Shown one piece after another: positions 55,085 through 62,712 of a DNA stretch of 64,000 bases. Source of the stretch: Planctobacterium sp047947135 (GTDB taxonomy: Bacteria; Pseudomonadota; Gammaproteobacteria; Enterobacterales; Alteromonadaceae); contig CP170457.1 in NCBI GenBank assembly GCA_047947135.1, positions 3,534,001 through 3,598,000 on the forward strand, written 5' to 3'. The translations under genes were made by a program, and so were the position numbers. The notes under the pieces were generated by a model that saw only the letters and a program-made list of their open reading frames with translations, ran no database searches and was not told the origin of the DNA. How positions within the stretch are numbered: the first letter of the stretch is position 1; each line of letters opens with the position of its first letter.

Positions 55085-55438
55085 TCATTCTGAGAGTGCG
55101 ACATAATATGGAAATGGATTGGGCACCTTCCAGCTACCTAGCTGTTCACAGTTTTGAGCGCCACTGTCGCCCGGATTGTAACTCTGGGATATTTCCCGTC
55201 CCGATGCTTGTGCTGCTAAAAGCATTGAAAACCACGCTCGGCAGACCTCAGGGGGGACATCATTCATCCTGTCATGTATTCGGCATAAATAGTGAACACC
55301 AAAGCCTGCATCCACCTGCAATACCCCACCTTTGGGACCCAATGCAATTGATTGCACTTTGCCTGAACAATGAAATGCAGCGTCGGCGGCACAGGATATA
55401 AATAATGTCGTAGTGAAAAATATTTTTGATAATTTCAT
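55085..55438 (-). CDS. Small secreted protein, array member 9
   Basis: A 117-residue protein with signal peptide (IFFTTTLFISCAADA). Five Cys remain after the signal region, the most in the array (FHCSGKV, YLCRIHD, EVCRAWF, QNCEQLG plus one in the signal). Strands KVQSIALGPKGGVLQVDAGF, helix RAWFSMLLAAQASGREISQS, and a C-terminal strand PYYVALSE. The opening CSGKVQSIALGPKGG resembles member 2. AAGGAAG is the ribosome binding site. 25 bp from member 8. Confidence 0.8.
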   Translation of the reverse strand: MKLSKIFFTTTLFISCAADAAFHCSGKVQSIALGPKGGVLQVDAGFGVHYLCRIHDRMNDVPPEVCRAWFSMLLAAQASGREISQSYNPGDSGAQNCEQLGSWKVPNPFPYYVALSE

Positions 55439-55456
55439 CGGTCGAAACTTCCTTAA

Positions 55457-55810
55457 TTATAAAAGCGTGATAGCAATGAGTTCATTTGTAACATCGGAAT
55501 AACGCAGTGCCACCCTTTTATTAGATGTGTACGCCACCAGTGCCAGGCTTAGCATCCCCTGTCTGGATTGAAACTCCTCTCTGGACTTAGCCAGCTTGAT
55601 ATGCGGAAAAACCCCATTGTTTACACAACCGTTGCCTGATACTGGCGCGGAGCCGTTTACACCCGCCAAATAGATAACCATCACTCCATCGTATTCTTCG
55701 CAGACTTCTACTCGTATTATGTTTGCCTCAATAATATGGTCATCAGCTAACGCACTGCTGGCTGAACTACATATTATGAGAAACACAAAGACTGCTCGTA
55801 GATTGAACAC
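55457..55810 (-). CDS. Small secreted protein, array member 10
   Basis: A 117-residue protein starting with GTG at 55810; AGAGGAA stands 8 nt upstream, which decides the start. Signal peptide AVFVFLIICSSASSALAD. Mature region HIIEANIIRVEVCEEYDGVM, Cys in NGCVNNG, and helix GMLSLALVAYTSNKRVALRY. The C-terminus (NELIAITLL) is short and lacks the post-helix Cys. 18 bp from member 9. Function unknown. Confidence 0.78.
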   Translation of the reverse strand: MFNLRAVFVFLIICSSASSALADDHIIEANIIRVEVCEEYDGVMVIYLAGVNGSAPVSGNGCVNNGVFPHIKLAKSREEFQSRQGMLSLALVAYTSNKRVALRYSDVTNELIAITLL

Positions 55811-55821
55811 TCTGAATTCCT

Positions 55822-56259
55822 CTATTGATAAACCTGAATGGCACGTACCAGCGGCGCCTGATGATTACCGGAAGCCTCACAATTTCCGGTAAAGTAATTA
55901 ATAAGCACCGTTTCCTGTGTTTTAAGGGCACTCATCAAGGTGGTGAACATATAAGGGAAGGACGGGTTATGGGACTCAATCACAAAACGATTTGACTGAA
56001 CCGCACACGCAGGTTTTGTTGTCATATCCTGAACCGTCCAGAATACCAACTCTGAGTAGCCATTCTTGTTATCAGGTGTGCTTTTATCGCTAGGATAAAT
56101 CAACACTTCCTTAATTTTTCCATGAAAGGCTACAGTTTCAAGTGCAGCAAATACACTTGAAGAAAACGCGCTAAAACCTAAAAGCACAATTGCTGTTATC
56201 GCTGCTGTTCTAGTCACAAAACGATCCTTTGTTGTTTTGATAAAATTAATAATTACCAT
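55822..56259 (-). CDS. Small secreted protein, array member 11
   Basis: A 145-residue protein, the longest mature array member. Signal peptide TAAITAIVLLGFSAFSSSVF after a long basic N-terminus. Mature part AFHGKIKEVLIYPSDKSTPD, Cys in KPACAVQ, helix FPYMFTTLMSALKTQETVLI, Cys in TGNCEAS, final strand VRAIQVYQ. The FTTLMSA helix groups it with members 2 and 15. It overlaps the end of member 12 by 7 bp, supporting an operon. Confidence 0.78.
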   Translation of the reverse strand: MVIINFIKTTKDRFVTRTAAITAIVLLGFSAFSSSVFAALETVAFHGKIKEVLIYPSDKSTPDNKNGYSELVFWTVQDMTTKPACAVQSNRFVIESHNPSFPYMFTTLMSALKTQETVLINYFTGNCEASGNHQAPLVRAIQVYQ

Positions 56260-56606
56260 ATACCTAAATGATCGACGACTGCAGGATTACCACTAGTTGG
56301 CGGATTACTCTCGGTAACATGCAGATATAATCTCTCTTTGGAGGCCATTTTCATCAATATCGTAGACCAGGCATTCTTGCCGTATTCACTATTGAGATCT
56401 AACCGAAAGGCATAACAACAACCCGTCACGCTGGAATCAAACGCATGGAGATTGCGAAAATAAACCTCGTTATTACTTAGCAACTGAAATTGCACTTTGC
56501 TCATATCATCAATATAAATATATTTGGCCGCAGCCTGCACATTGCCTGTTAGTGCCGTCGCAACTCCCAAAATACACACCAAATATCTCAATTTTCTAAA
56601 AAACAT
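56253..56606 (-). CDS. Small secreted protein, array member 12
   Basis: A 117-residue protein with signal peptide (LVCILGVATALTGNVQAA). Mature region KYIYIDDMSKVQFQLLSNNE, a Cys-Cys pair in TGCCYAF, the helix AWSTILMKMASKERLYLHVT, and a C-terminus ending DHLGIW without further Cys. AAAGGATT precedes the ATG. Start of a tight pair with member 11. Not recognised. Confidence 0.78.
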   Translation of the reverse strand: MFFRKLRYLVCILGVATALTGNVQAAAKYIYIDDMSKVQFQLLSNNEVYFRNLHAFDSSVTGCCYAFRLDLNSEYGKNAWSTILMKMASKERLYLHVTESNPPTSGNPAVVDHLGIW

Positions 56607-56628
56607 CTTTTAATCCTTTTTTCTACTA

Positions 56629-56967
56629 TTACTCAATACGAGTCTGCCCAAACTGCCCTAAATTATTTGGGCAACCAGACACCCATACCCGGATCGACTG
56701 ATCCGTCGATTTTGCCATCATGAGCAGGCTCAGTACTCTGTCCATGTACTTTTCATCCGCACTTGCCGACCACTCGCCTAATCGTGTTTGCGGGCAATCA
56801 GCAGAAACATCCTGATCAAAAAGTGCACGTACTTTCCAATCATTATGTATATCAATTCTGAGGACCTTCATTGGAGGCGACCAGTTGGCCAATGCGTTGC
56901 TTGACAGTAGTGAGCACAGGAGGAACACAGCACTTAATGTTGACTTATCCTTAGTTTTAAATTTCAT
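56629..56967 (-). CDS. Small secreted protein, array member 13
   Basis: A 112-residue protein with signal peptide (LSAVFLLCSLLSSNALAN). The mature start WSPPMKVLRIDIHNDWKVRA, the pair DCPQTRL, the helix VLSLLMMAKSTDQSIRVWV and Cys in SGCPNNL align by eye with member 1 at the other end of the array, so a duplicate has been separated by about 6 kb. Function unknown. Confidence 0.8.
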   Translation of the reverse strand: MKFKTKDKSTLSAVFLLCSLLSSNALANWSPPMKVLRIDIHNDWKVRALFDQDVSADCPQTRLGEWSASADEKYMDRVLSLLMMAKSTDQSIRVWVSGCPNNLGQFGQTRIE

Positions 56968-56973
56968 GTTTAC

Positions 56974-57345
56974 TTACTCAAACTCTATAAATATTTCTGA
57001 TATATGTTCGAACCCAAGACTCGAACAGGTCCCATTGCCAACAACGCCAATCGGCTGTGAAGAGAAAGAAGATGCAATTAAAGTGGAATACAATTCCTCA
57101 AAAATTGGATGAGTTGTTTGCAACACCCATCCGGATTTTCTGGAACAATGGGTATTAGCCACACAATTTGCTCGCTTACTTCCGTCCTTGTTACAGGTAG
57201 TAAAATAAACATCGGTAAAATTCTGGGAGGGATCACCATAAATCTGCATCGATTTAACAGTTGATGATTGGGATACCGAGACAGAATAAGCAGCTGAGCT
57301 AATCAACAGCAAAGCAGCAGATATAATTAATTTGAGCTTTAACAT
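56974..57345 (-). CDS. Small secreted protein, array member 14
   Basis: A 123-residue protein from ATG 57345, chosen for its signal peptide (LKLIISAALLLISSAAYS). Mature region SSTVKSMQIYGDPSQNFTDV, three Cys in the middle (TTCNKDG, ANCVANTHCSR), helix FEELYSTLIASSFSSQPIGV, Cys in GTCSSLG and final strand SEIFIEFE. The YSTLIAS helix groups it with members 2 and 11. 6 bp from member 13. Confidence 0.8.
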   Translation of the reverse strand: MLKLKLIISAALLLISSAAYSVSVSQSSTVKSMQIYGDPSQNFTDVYFTTCNKDGSKRANCVANTHCSRKSGWVLQTTHPIFEELYSTLIASSFSSQPIGVVGNGTCSSLGFEHISEIFIEFE

Positions 57346-57365
57346 TGTTTTCGTCTCTTTATTTC

Positions 57366-57701
57366 TTAATTCGTAATCGTTGAAACTATCGTTGCGACAG
57401 GAAATCCGCTGGCGCTGCACCCTTCTAAAAACACGATAACATCCTGTTGTGTTGCCTGTGCGCTTAGCAGTAATGCGTATGCTTCATTGCCAAAAAGGTT
57501 TTCCATATTTAACTGGTAGTATTCACCATTATTACTGCAGTTATCGCCTGTACGAGCGACCGAGTGCCTGAACAGGATTCTTTCCCGTGCGCCCCTGGTA
57601 TCAATATACGACCCGAGAATCTGGCCGGGTGCAGTCCATTTACCTGCCGCGTTGGCAAGGCATGATGTGAAGAGGAGTAGTGTCAAAAATACACTTTTCA
57701 T
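57366..57701 (-). CDS. Small secreted protein, array member 15
   Basis: A 111-residue protein with signal peptide (SVFLTLLLFTSCLANAAG). Mature start KWTAPGQILGSYIDTRG recalls members 1 and 13; Cys in DNCSNNG, helix AYALLLSAQATQQDVIVFL, Cys in EGCSASG and final strand VATIVSTITN. Ends 20 bp before the next start, so probably cotranscribed with members 14 to 7. Confidence 0.8.
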   Translation of the reverse strand: MKSVFLTLLLFTSCLANAAGKWTAPGQILGSYIDTRGARERILFRHSVARTGDNCSNNGEYYQLNMENLFGNEAYALLLSAQATQQDVIVFLEGCSASGFPVATIVSTITN

Positions 57702-57771
57702 ACTTTTTAAACCTGAATATAAAGGGAGGCTTGATGTAAACGAAAATCGATTCAGCAGATAAGTTTCCTGT

Positions 57772-58116
57772 TCAATCTGCCAGCATGGTTAAATAGTCAA
57801 CTTTCGAAAACCATTTGGTGATTTCGTCGCAATGTCCTATCTCTGTTGAGTAAATCTGTACTCTTTTTCCCGACATCATCGCTGCCATTGCCAGTGAAAA
57901 GTTGCGGTTGTTAGCGTCTGGATCTGCATTTTCACAAATTTTGATATTCGGATATCCCTGCCCATTTTTAGAAAGAGACATATAACAAATAGCATTTTTG
58001 TTTCCGCCAGTATATACATTGGTCACTTTATCAAAGGTACACCAAGCAGCAGCCTGAACATTGGCGACTGAAAAAATGGACGTGAATAAGAAAAACAGAA
58101 GAAAAGACCTTTTCAT
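57772..58116 (-). CDS. Small secreted protein, array member 16
   Basis: A 114-residue protein and the first gene of the minus-strand array. Signal peptide SFLLFFLFTSIFSVANVQAA, mature start AWCTFDKVTNVYTGGNKNAI, Cys in ICYMSLS and KICENAD, helix NFSLAMAAMMSGKRVQIYST and Cys in GHCDEIT, ending in a strand. ATG 58116 sets the signal peptide; 17 further codons are open upstream. The MAAMMSGKRV segment closely resembles members 5, 6 and 8. Confidence 0.8.
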   Translation of the reverse strand: MKRSFLLFFLFTSIFSVANVQAAAWCTFDKVTNVYTGGNKNAICYMSLSKNGQGYPNIKICENADPDANNRNFSLAMAAMMSGKRVQIYSTEIGHCDEITKWFSKVDYLTMLAD

Positions 58117-58473
58117 CAGTTGAATTCCCTTTCGAATGAAAATTTTTAAAATTGGGCGGCAGTTCAATCAAATGAAATGCGCAATCAACCCGGTTTCTGA
58201 ATGGATAAAAAACCAATATTGCAAACATAGATGGGCTTCAGGCAAACTTTTACGCCTGCATTTACCCTCTACTACATTGACTACTTTTCGCACTGCCAAA
58301 AACCGGACAAAATAGTACTCACCTATGCCCCATAAAGCCAGCTCTCAGGAGGTGTTTTTTGGCGTGTTTTTATACCGATATATTATTAGCAACCGCAATA
58401 ACTGGCACCACGGTAGCATTATTAACCTAAACGACAGTTCTGATGCTCCGATGCTAGAAGTTATATCTGAGAA
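58117..58473. other. Non-coding DNA upstream of the array
   Basis: About 360 bp, AT-rich, with no supported gene. It should contain the promoter of array member 16 on the minus strand. A truncated repeat start (GTTATATCTG, 58460-58469) marks the edge of the following repeat block. Confidence 0.4.
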
Positions 58474-58686
58474 GTTATATCTGGACACACATAATTTAAG
58501 TTGCCCTCTGCTAGTTATATCTGGACACACATAATTTCAGTTGCCCTCTGCTTGATTTCTGTACAGTGGAAGCAGCAGTTATATCTGCAGTTATATCTGG
58601 ACACACATAATTGCAGTTGCCCCCTGCTAGTTATATCTGGACACACATAATTTCAGTTGCCCCCTGCTTGATTTCTGTACAGTGGA
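58474..58686. repeat. Two-tier direct repeat (four 39-bp units in two 97-bp composites)
   Basis: The 39-bp unit begins GTTATATCTGGACACACATA and ends GTTGCCCYCTGCT. Copies lie at 58474-58512, 58514-58552, 58590-58628 and 58630-58668. Each pair is followed by TGATTTCTGTACAGTGGA (58553-58570, 58669-58686), giving 97-bp composites at 58474-58570 and 58590-58686 with a 116-bp period. Partial unit starts occur at 58460 and 58579. Related GGACACA..AATATCTGTACC sequences occur beside both transposase copies, so this is probably a mobile-element-associated (REP-like) repeat. Confidence 0.9.
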
Positions 58687-58866
58687 GACTAAACTTACCA
58701 TTCCGGTTATTTTTTTATCCTCACCTGGCTTTTCCGATACCTCTTAAACTGACTCAGTCTTTGGTTTAATAAGTTTCTGAGTTTTTCCTGAAGCGATTCA
58801 GGCGGGAAAATAAAAGATTGTGCGTTGATACGGTATCAATTCGAATCGCGTTTTGGAGAACATCGT

Positions 58867-59448
58867 ATGTGTGACATTTCAGGGTTTACGAATTTAATTT
58901 TACTGGGTGAAGCTTCGATGCTGGCGGCAATAGCATTTTTGGCCGCAGCCATGATTGCTAACGCTGGATTTTTTTCCGCACCAGCTTCACCGGCATTAAT
59001 GTTAGCCACTGCAGCCTCTGCAGCGGCTGCTGCGGCTTCCTTCACGGGCGCCTGGTTGATAGTTGAAGACTATTTTATTTGTAATGGTTCACCTGAGGAA
59101 TGCTTAGGTGACCTGCGTAATTTGCAAGGTGCGCTGGTAGCTTTGACCACCTTGCTCACGGTGCAGGCTGGTGCCGCAGCAGCAACTGCTCTTGTGTCGG
59201 CAGTACCGTGGGTCGGCCAGACTGCTATGGTGATTATTGCGGTAGCACTTGCTAGTACCTCTGCCATGGTTCTGGCTCTTCAGGAAGCGTATTCAGAATT
59301 TTTGGAATGCATGAACAGTGTTTCAGAAAATTTTTGGGTAATGGTGCTAGCAATAATCATAACCCTTGGCGCGGCATCTCTGATCTTCTTTCGCAAAAAT
59401 GAAGACGACCTTGTAAACGACGACAATAATGAAGAAAATGACGGCTAG
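58867..59448 (+). CDS. Orphan Ala-rich membrane protein
   Basis: A 193-residue unrecognised protein with about four membrane helices: 16-36 (MLAAIAFLAAAMIANAG), 45-68 (Ala-rich), 95-140 (two segments around VPWVGQTAMVIIAVALAS) and 170-185 (VMVLAIIITLGAASLIFF). It ends in an acidic cytoplasmic tail (NEDDLVNDDNNEENDG). Four Cys (residues 2, 77, 83, 149) lie outside the helix centres. ATG 58867 is chosen for GGAGAA upstream. No neighbour gives a function; it lies directly after the repeat block. Confidence 0.72.
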   Translation: MCDISGFTNLILLGEASMLAAIAFLAAAMIANAGFFSAPASPALMLATAASAAAAAASFTGAWLIVEDYFICNGSPEECLGDLRNLQGALVALTTLLTVQAGAAAATALVSAVPWVGQTAMVIIAVALASTSAMVLALQEAYSEFLECMNSVSENFWVMVLAIIITLGAASLIFFRKNEDDLVNDDNNEENDG

Positions 59449-59615
59449 AGAAAATATTTGATTTGATGTTACACGACGATACGGCAATATCTGGACGGTT
59501 ATAGTTGCTGTCTTATCATATATGCAAAGACTTCAAAAAGGTAATAATTTGCACCTTAAGATATTCACGTGCTATACAAACTTGGCTAATAAAATACCAA
59601 TAAGGACGTTTAAAC

Positions 59616-60860
59616 ATGGATACCAATAAGACCCAATCAACCCCAACGCAAAAACAAACCAAGACGGAAAGCAGCAATACGCATCAAGACGAGCAACATC
59701 AGGAATCAAGTGATCCTCGGGATGAGGTCATTATTGACAAAGTTACTCCTTCGTCAATGGAAGAGTCAAAAACCCTAAAAGATGATGCTGTTAATAAAGT
59801 ACTTACAGGCTACTTGATTAGTAACGGTGCGACGATTTTAATCTGCCTTGCCATTATTTGGTTGACGTTTCGGTCCCTATTGAGTTTAACCAGTGATGGT
59901 GTTGAATTACAACGGTTAGTCAACCTATTTAGCGCACCTAGCGAAGTATCAACAGCTGCTTCTCCCTCGGAGAATATGGCGTCCATCAAAAAGATAACGG
60001 ATGTAACGCAAGATGCTGAGTTGAATATTAAAAACCTAAGTGAAGATATTTCTTTGATACAAAAACACGAATCTGCATTGCTAAGCGCTATCAATATATT
60101 GCAGGAAGAGCAAATAAATTGGAATATGAAAGCCAGCCGTCTAAATGCTATTCGCCTCGAAATTGACAGAGTTGCACCGTACAAGGAATCTCGTATCGAG
60201 GAAAGTTTGTTTGTTACTCGTTCATCGAGCATGGGGACGGAAACGGCAGAGACAAGCGCCAGTGTGCCTTACGATCGTAATTATCTACTCATTTATAAGC
60301 CCACAGTATCAAAACAACGTGTGCAACTTGAACAAACAGAAACAACCGCAGTGGTTGTAGAGGCCAGTCAGTCTACGTATAGCACAATTGAATTTTTAAC
60401 CAGAAACCGGGAAATAAATGAAAATAACCTCCCAAATATGTTAAATCTGGAACTTGATGCCACTCGAACTCTGTTAAAGGAATGGCAATTAAAGCTGAAT
60501 AGTGCTGAACAGGCATACTACAAAGAACTAAATGAAGTGTTGCTCACCTACGCTTACGACCCTTGGGAAGACGCCTTGCAAGCTGTTAGATATCTGGCAC
60601 TAATTACCATGATCTACGCTATTTTCTTTAAAGCATTAAATGTAATACATCGTAAAGTAGTGTTAAGCGACTCTTTCATGGTAATGCGCATTCAAAATAT
60701 CTATTTAGGAAGTGATGAGGAAATCAGGAAACAATTCAGTAATCTTAACAATGTACTTTCCGATGCCGAAAAAGTCAGTCAGAACCAAAGTTCTCTGATG
60801 AACAGTTTACTTAAACCGGTGCGAAGTTGGTGGCCAGGCCAAAGTAAAAAAGCGGCATAA
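59616..60860 (+). CDS. Orphan membrane protein with coiled-coil region
   Basis: A 414-residue unrecognised protein. A polar Thr/Gln/Glu/Ser-rich N-terminus (1-60), a membrane helix at about 69-88 (ISNGATILICLAIIWLTF), a long mostly helical region (about 115-320), a second membrane helix near 325-345 (YLALITMIYAIFFKALNVI) and a helical C-terminus ending in basic residues. The layout suggests a periplasmic helical loop between two anchors. AAGGAC precedes the ATG. Lies 167 bp after the Ala-rich membrane gene on the same strand; the two may form a unit. Confidence 0.72.
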   Translation: MDTNKTQSTPTQKQTKTESSNTHQDEQHQESSDPRDEVIIDKVTPSSMEESKTLKDDAVNKVLTGYLISNGATILICLAIIWLTFRSLLSLTSDGVELQRLVNLFSAPSEVSTAASPSENMASIKKITDVTQDAELNIKNLSEDISLIQKHESALLSAINILQEEQINWNMKASRLNAIRLEIDRVAPYKESRIEESLFVTRSSSMGTETAETSASVPYDRNYLLIYKPTVSKQRVQLEQTETTAVVVEASQSTYSTIEFLTRNREINENNLPNMLNLELDATRTLLKEWQLKLNSAEQAYYKELNEVLLTYAYDPWEDALQAVRYLALITMIYAIFFKALNVIHRKVVLSDSFMVMRIQNIYLGSDEEIRKQFSNLNNVLSDAEKVSQNQSSLMNSLLKPVRSWWPGQSKKAA

Positions 60861-60887
60861 CCAAAGGAAGTAATCGAAATAATAGCA

Positions 60888-60912
60888 TCTGGACACAAAT
60901 AATATCTGTACC
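60888..60912. repeat. Repeat remnant beside truncated transposase
   Basis: CTGGACACAAATAATATCTGTACC resembles the GGACACA-containing repeats at 58.5 kb and the sequence at 63304-63325 in front of the longer transposase copy. Probably the left boundary of a copied element. Confidence 0.6.
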
Positions 60913-60914
60913 TG

Positions 60915-61076
60915 TTGTGTACCGCAGATACACCCTATTACCACTGCATATCACGCTGCGTCAGGCGGGCATTTTTATGTGGTGAAGATAATGTCACTGG
61001 CAACAACTATGAGCATCGTCGCCAATGGGTGGAAGACAGACTGCATTTACTGGCAGAGGTATTTAGCATTGACTGA
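60915..61076 (+). pseudogene. Truncated Y1 transposase (N-terminal fragment)
   Basis: Bases 60918-61073 match the longer transposase copy at 63424-63579 with about six mismatches by eye, in frame (CTADTPYYHCISRCVRRAFL onward). No in-frame ATG is retained at the start; a TGA follows FSID at 61074-61076, where homology ends. The catalytic HxH segment is missing, so it cannot be active. It marks one edge of the segment that carries the patatin operon. Confidence 0.85.
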
Positions 61077-61322
61077 ATATGCGATCAGCCTGCAAAAATC
61101 TACCCAGAGTTGGATCGTAGCTCCGCCCCCAAATGGGCGATGAGGAAGTACGATCCTCCCCTCTATGAGCCCCTAATAAAATCAATCCGTTGCTCTTCTA
61201 CCGCAAATACCGCTTTTCCCCTCAATAACTCACTTCAATTATAAATTTTTGGAGCACATTTAGCTTCTAAATTAAATCTATTTGTATTTACGCCCCCTTA
61301 AAATAGCTCGAATATACACGAG
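61077..61322. other. Non-coding DNA between transposase fragment and patatin gene
   Basis: About 245 bp of AT-rich sequence downstream of the convergent patatin gene. No gene, clear terminator or repeat is seen. Confidence 0.35.
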
Positions 61323-62258
61323 TTATGGGTTTTGCATAAATTGCAACAGAGCAGTTTTTCCTAGAATATTTCGTTTACTTACAGCTACTTTGGCTTTTTC
61401 AATTAAAAGGTCTTCTGCCGCTTTAGTAATGTTATCTAACTTCAGTTCAAATTCTAACTCAGAGTCAATCCTTGCATAGCGGTGACTTTTAAACATTGCT
61501 TCACATTGTTTGTGTACTAGTGGAGTTTGTACATTGATAAAGTACTCTAGATTCAAAGCCCATCTAGCAGCGCCAGCATCAGCATCTATATTCGTTGCAG
61601 GACAGTGATTTTCTGATAAATAACATGTACCAATAGACAGAATATTCAAATCATCTATGGTTACCCCTCTCATTTGGCTGTATTTTTGTGCAACTAAAAT
61701 ATCTGGCATATTGCAACTTACACCCCCATCGATATATCGAATTTTATTTCGGGTATGGGCAGGAAAAAAAGTAGGAGCTGCCGAAGTTGCCAGCGCCACA
61801 TCAATCAATTTCCATTGCTTAAATTCATCATCTATTGTATTGATTAGTAAGGTTTTCCCAGTGTCCATTTCTACGGTAGTAATCAGTAAGTCAATACCAG
61901 AATATTCTTTGAGATCTTGCATAGTTTTTTCGGCAAAATCACCCAAGATTGATTTGATAGTATTTTTTAATCCAGAGTTGTGATATTTACTAGAATAGTA
62001 CCAAGTGTGATACCAAGATTTAGGAGCAAATATTCGGTCTTTATTAAATTTGAACGCTTTAATTATCTCATCACTTGTTTTACCCGAAGCAAGCCCCAGT
62101 GCAATAATGCCACCAATGCTTGTGCCTGCAATACAATCACAATGATTTTTTACTTCAGATTTAAAATAGTGCTCAATATTTCTAATGACTTCGGCTGTAT
62201 ATAAACCTCTATAACCACCACCTGTTAAAGATAATATTTTAACTAGCTCAGATAGCAT
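61323..62258 (-). CDS. Patatin-like phospholipase
   Basis: A 311-residue patatin-domain lipid acyl hydrolase. Glycine-rich oxyanion loop GGGYRG (residues 13-18), nucleophile Ser47 in GTSIGG (45-50), catalytic Asp177 in DGG (177-179): the full Ser-Asp dyad is present. No signal peptide, so probably cytoplasmic, acting on membrane phospholipids. Stand-alone patatins of this size include CBASS effector CapV, but no cyclase is nearby. The start overlaps the previous gene by 11 bp, and it is the last gene of a three-gene operon lying between two transposase-derived sequences. Confidence 0.9.
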   Translation of the reverse strand: MLSELVKILSLTGGGYRGLYTAEVIRNIEHYFKSEVKNHCDCIAGTSIGGIIALGLASGKTSDEIIKAFKFNKDRIFAPKSWYHTWYYSSKYHNSGLKNTIKSILGDFAEKTMQDLKEYSGIDLLITTVEMDTGKTLLINTIDDEFKQWKLIDVALATSAAPTFFPAHTRNKIRYIDGGVSCNMPDILVAQKYSQMRGVTIDDLNILSIGTCYLSENHCPATNIDADAGAARWALNLEYFINVQTPLVHKQCEAMFKSHRYARIDSELEFELKLDNITKAAEDLLIEKAKVAVSKRNILGKTALLQFMQNP

Positions 62259-62688
62259 GAACGGTTACGCCTTCACTTCTATAAAATGGACTATCTTTTC
62301 CTACAATTACGGCCCCCGGATAAAGCTCTACTGCTAAAAACCCCGAATCTAATATGTATGGAGAGTACTGTGTTCCAACTCCTTGTACAAAAGTCCCATA
62401 GTCCTGACATAACTTAGCACTGTCTTTATATTCAATTTCGAAGTGCAGTACTGTCATATCAAAAAAATATCTCACCACTCTCTTTAAAGCCTCTGTTAAC
62501 TTTGGCTTCTTCATATCAGCAACCATGCTAAATGCTGCCATAATTGAAGCTTCAGTCGTAATATACTTTTTGTTTAACGAGCCTGATGGACTAAATAATT
62601 TAAAAAGTGGGTGAGATTTATTCTTATCATGATAAATGATGGCAAGGCCAGCTAGACCTATGCCATCAATGACGTAAATATTGGACAT
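62248..62688 (-). CDS. Hypothetical protein, middle gene of patatin operon
   Basis: A 146-residue protein I do not recognise. It opens SNIYVIDGIGLAGLAIIYHD; a helical centre (ITTEASIMAAFSMVADMKKP then KLTEALKRVVRYFFDM) precedes beta strands (TVLHFEIEYKDSAKLCQDYG) and a C-terminal SGFLAVELYPGAVIVGKDSP. It has no signal peptide. Tight overlap with the patatin gene suggests joint action, perhaps as partner or regulator of the lipase. AAGGAGC lies just upstream of the start. Confidence 0.78.
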   Translation of the reverse strand: MSNIYVIDGIGLAGLAIIYHDKNKSHPLFKLFSPSGSLNKKYITTEASIMAAFSMVADMKKPKLTEALKRVVRYFFDMTVLHFEIEYKDSAKLCQDYGTFVQGVGTQYSPYILDSGFLAVELYPGAVIVGKDSPFYRSEGVTVHAI

Positions 62689-62712
62689 TGAAGCTCCTTT
62701 TCTTTATTCGTG

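Noticed and set aside
58325..58534. 69-codon plus-strand ORF ending in the repeat block
   Set aside because: It runs into repeated DNA and has no ribosome binding site or recognisable sequence.
58474..58686. Possible CRISPR-like array
   Set aside because: Units are separated by only 1 bp or by a shared tail, there are no unique spacers and no cas genes; it is a duplicated direct repeat.
61323..62258. CBASS system with CapV effector
   Set aside because: The patatin fits, but no CD-NTase or ancillary Cap gene lies in the window; the neighbours are unknown proteins.
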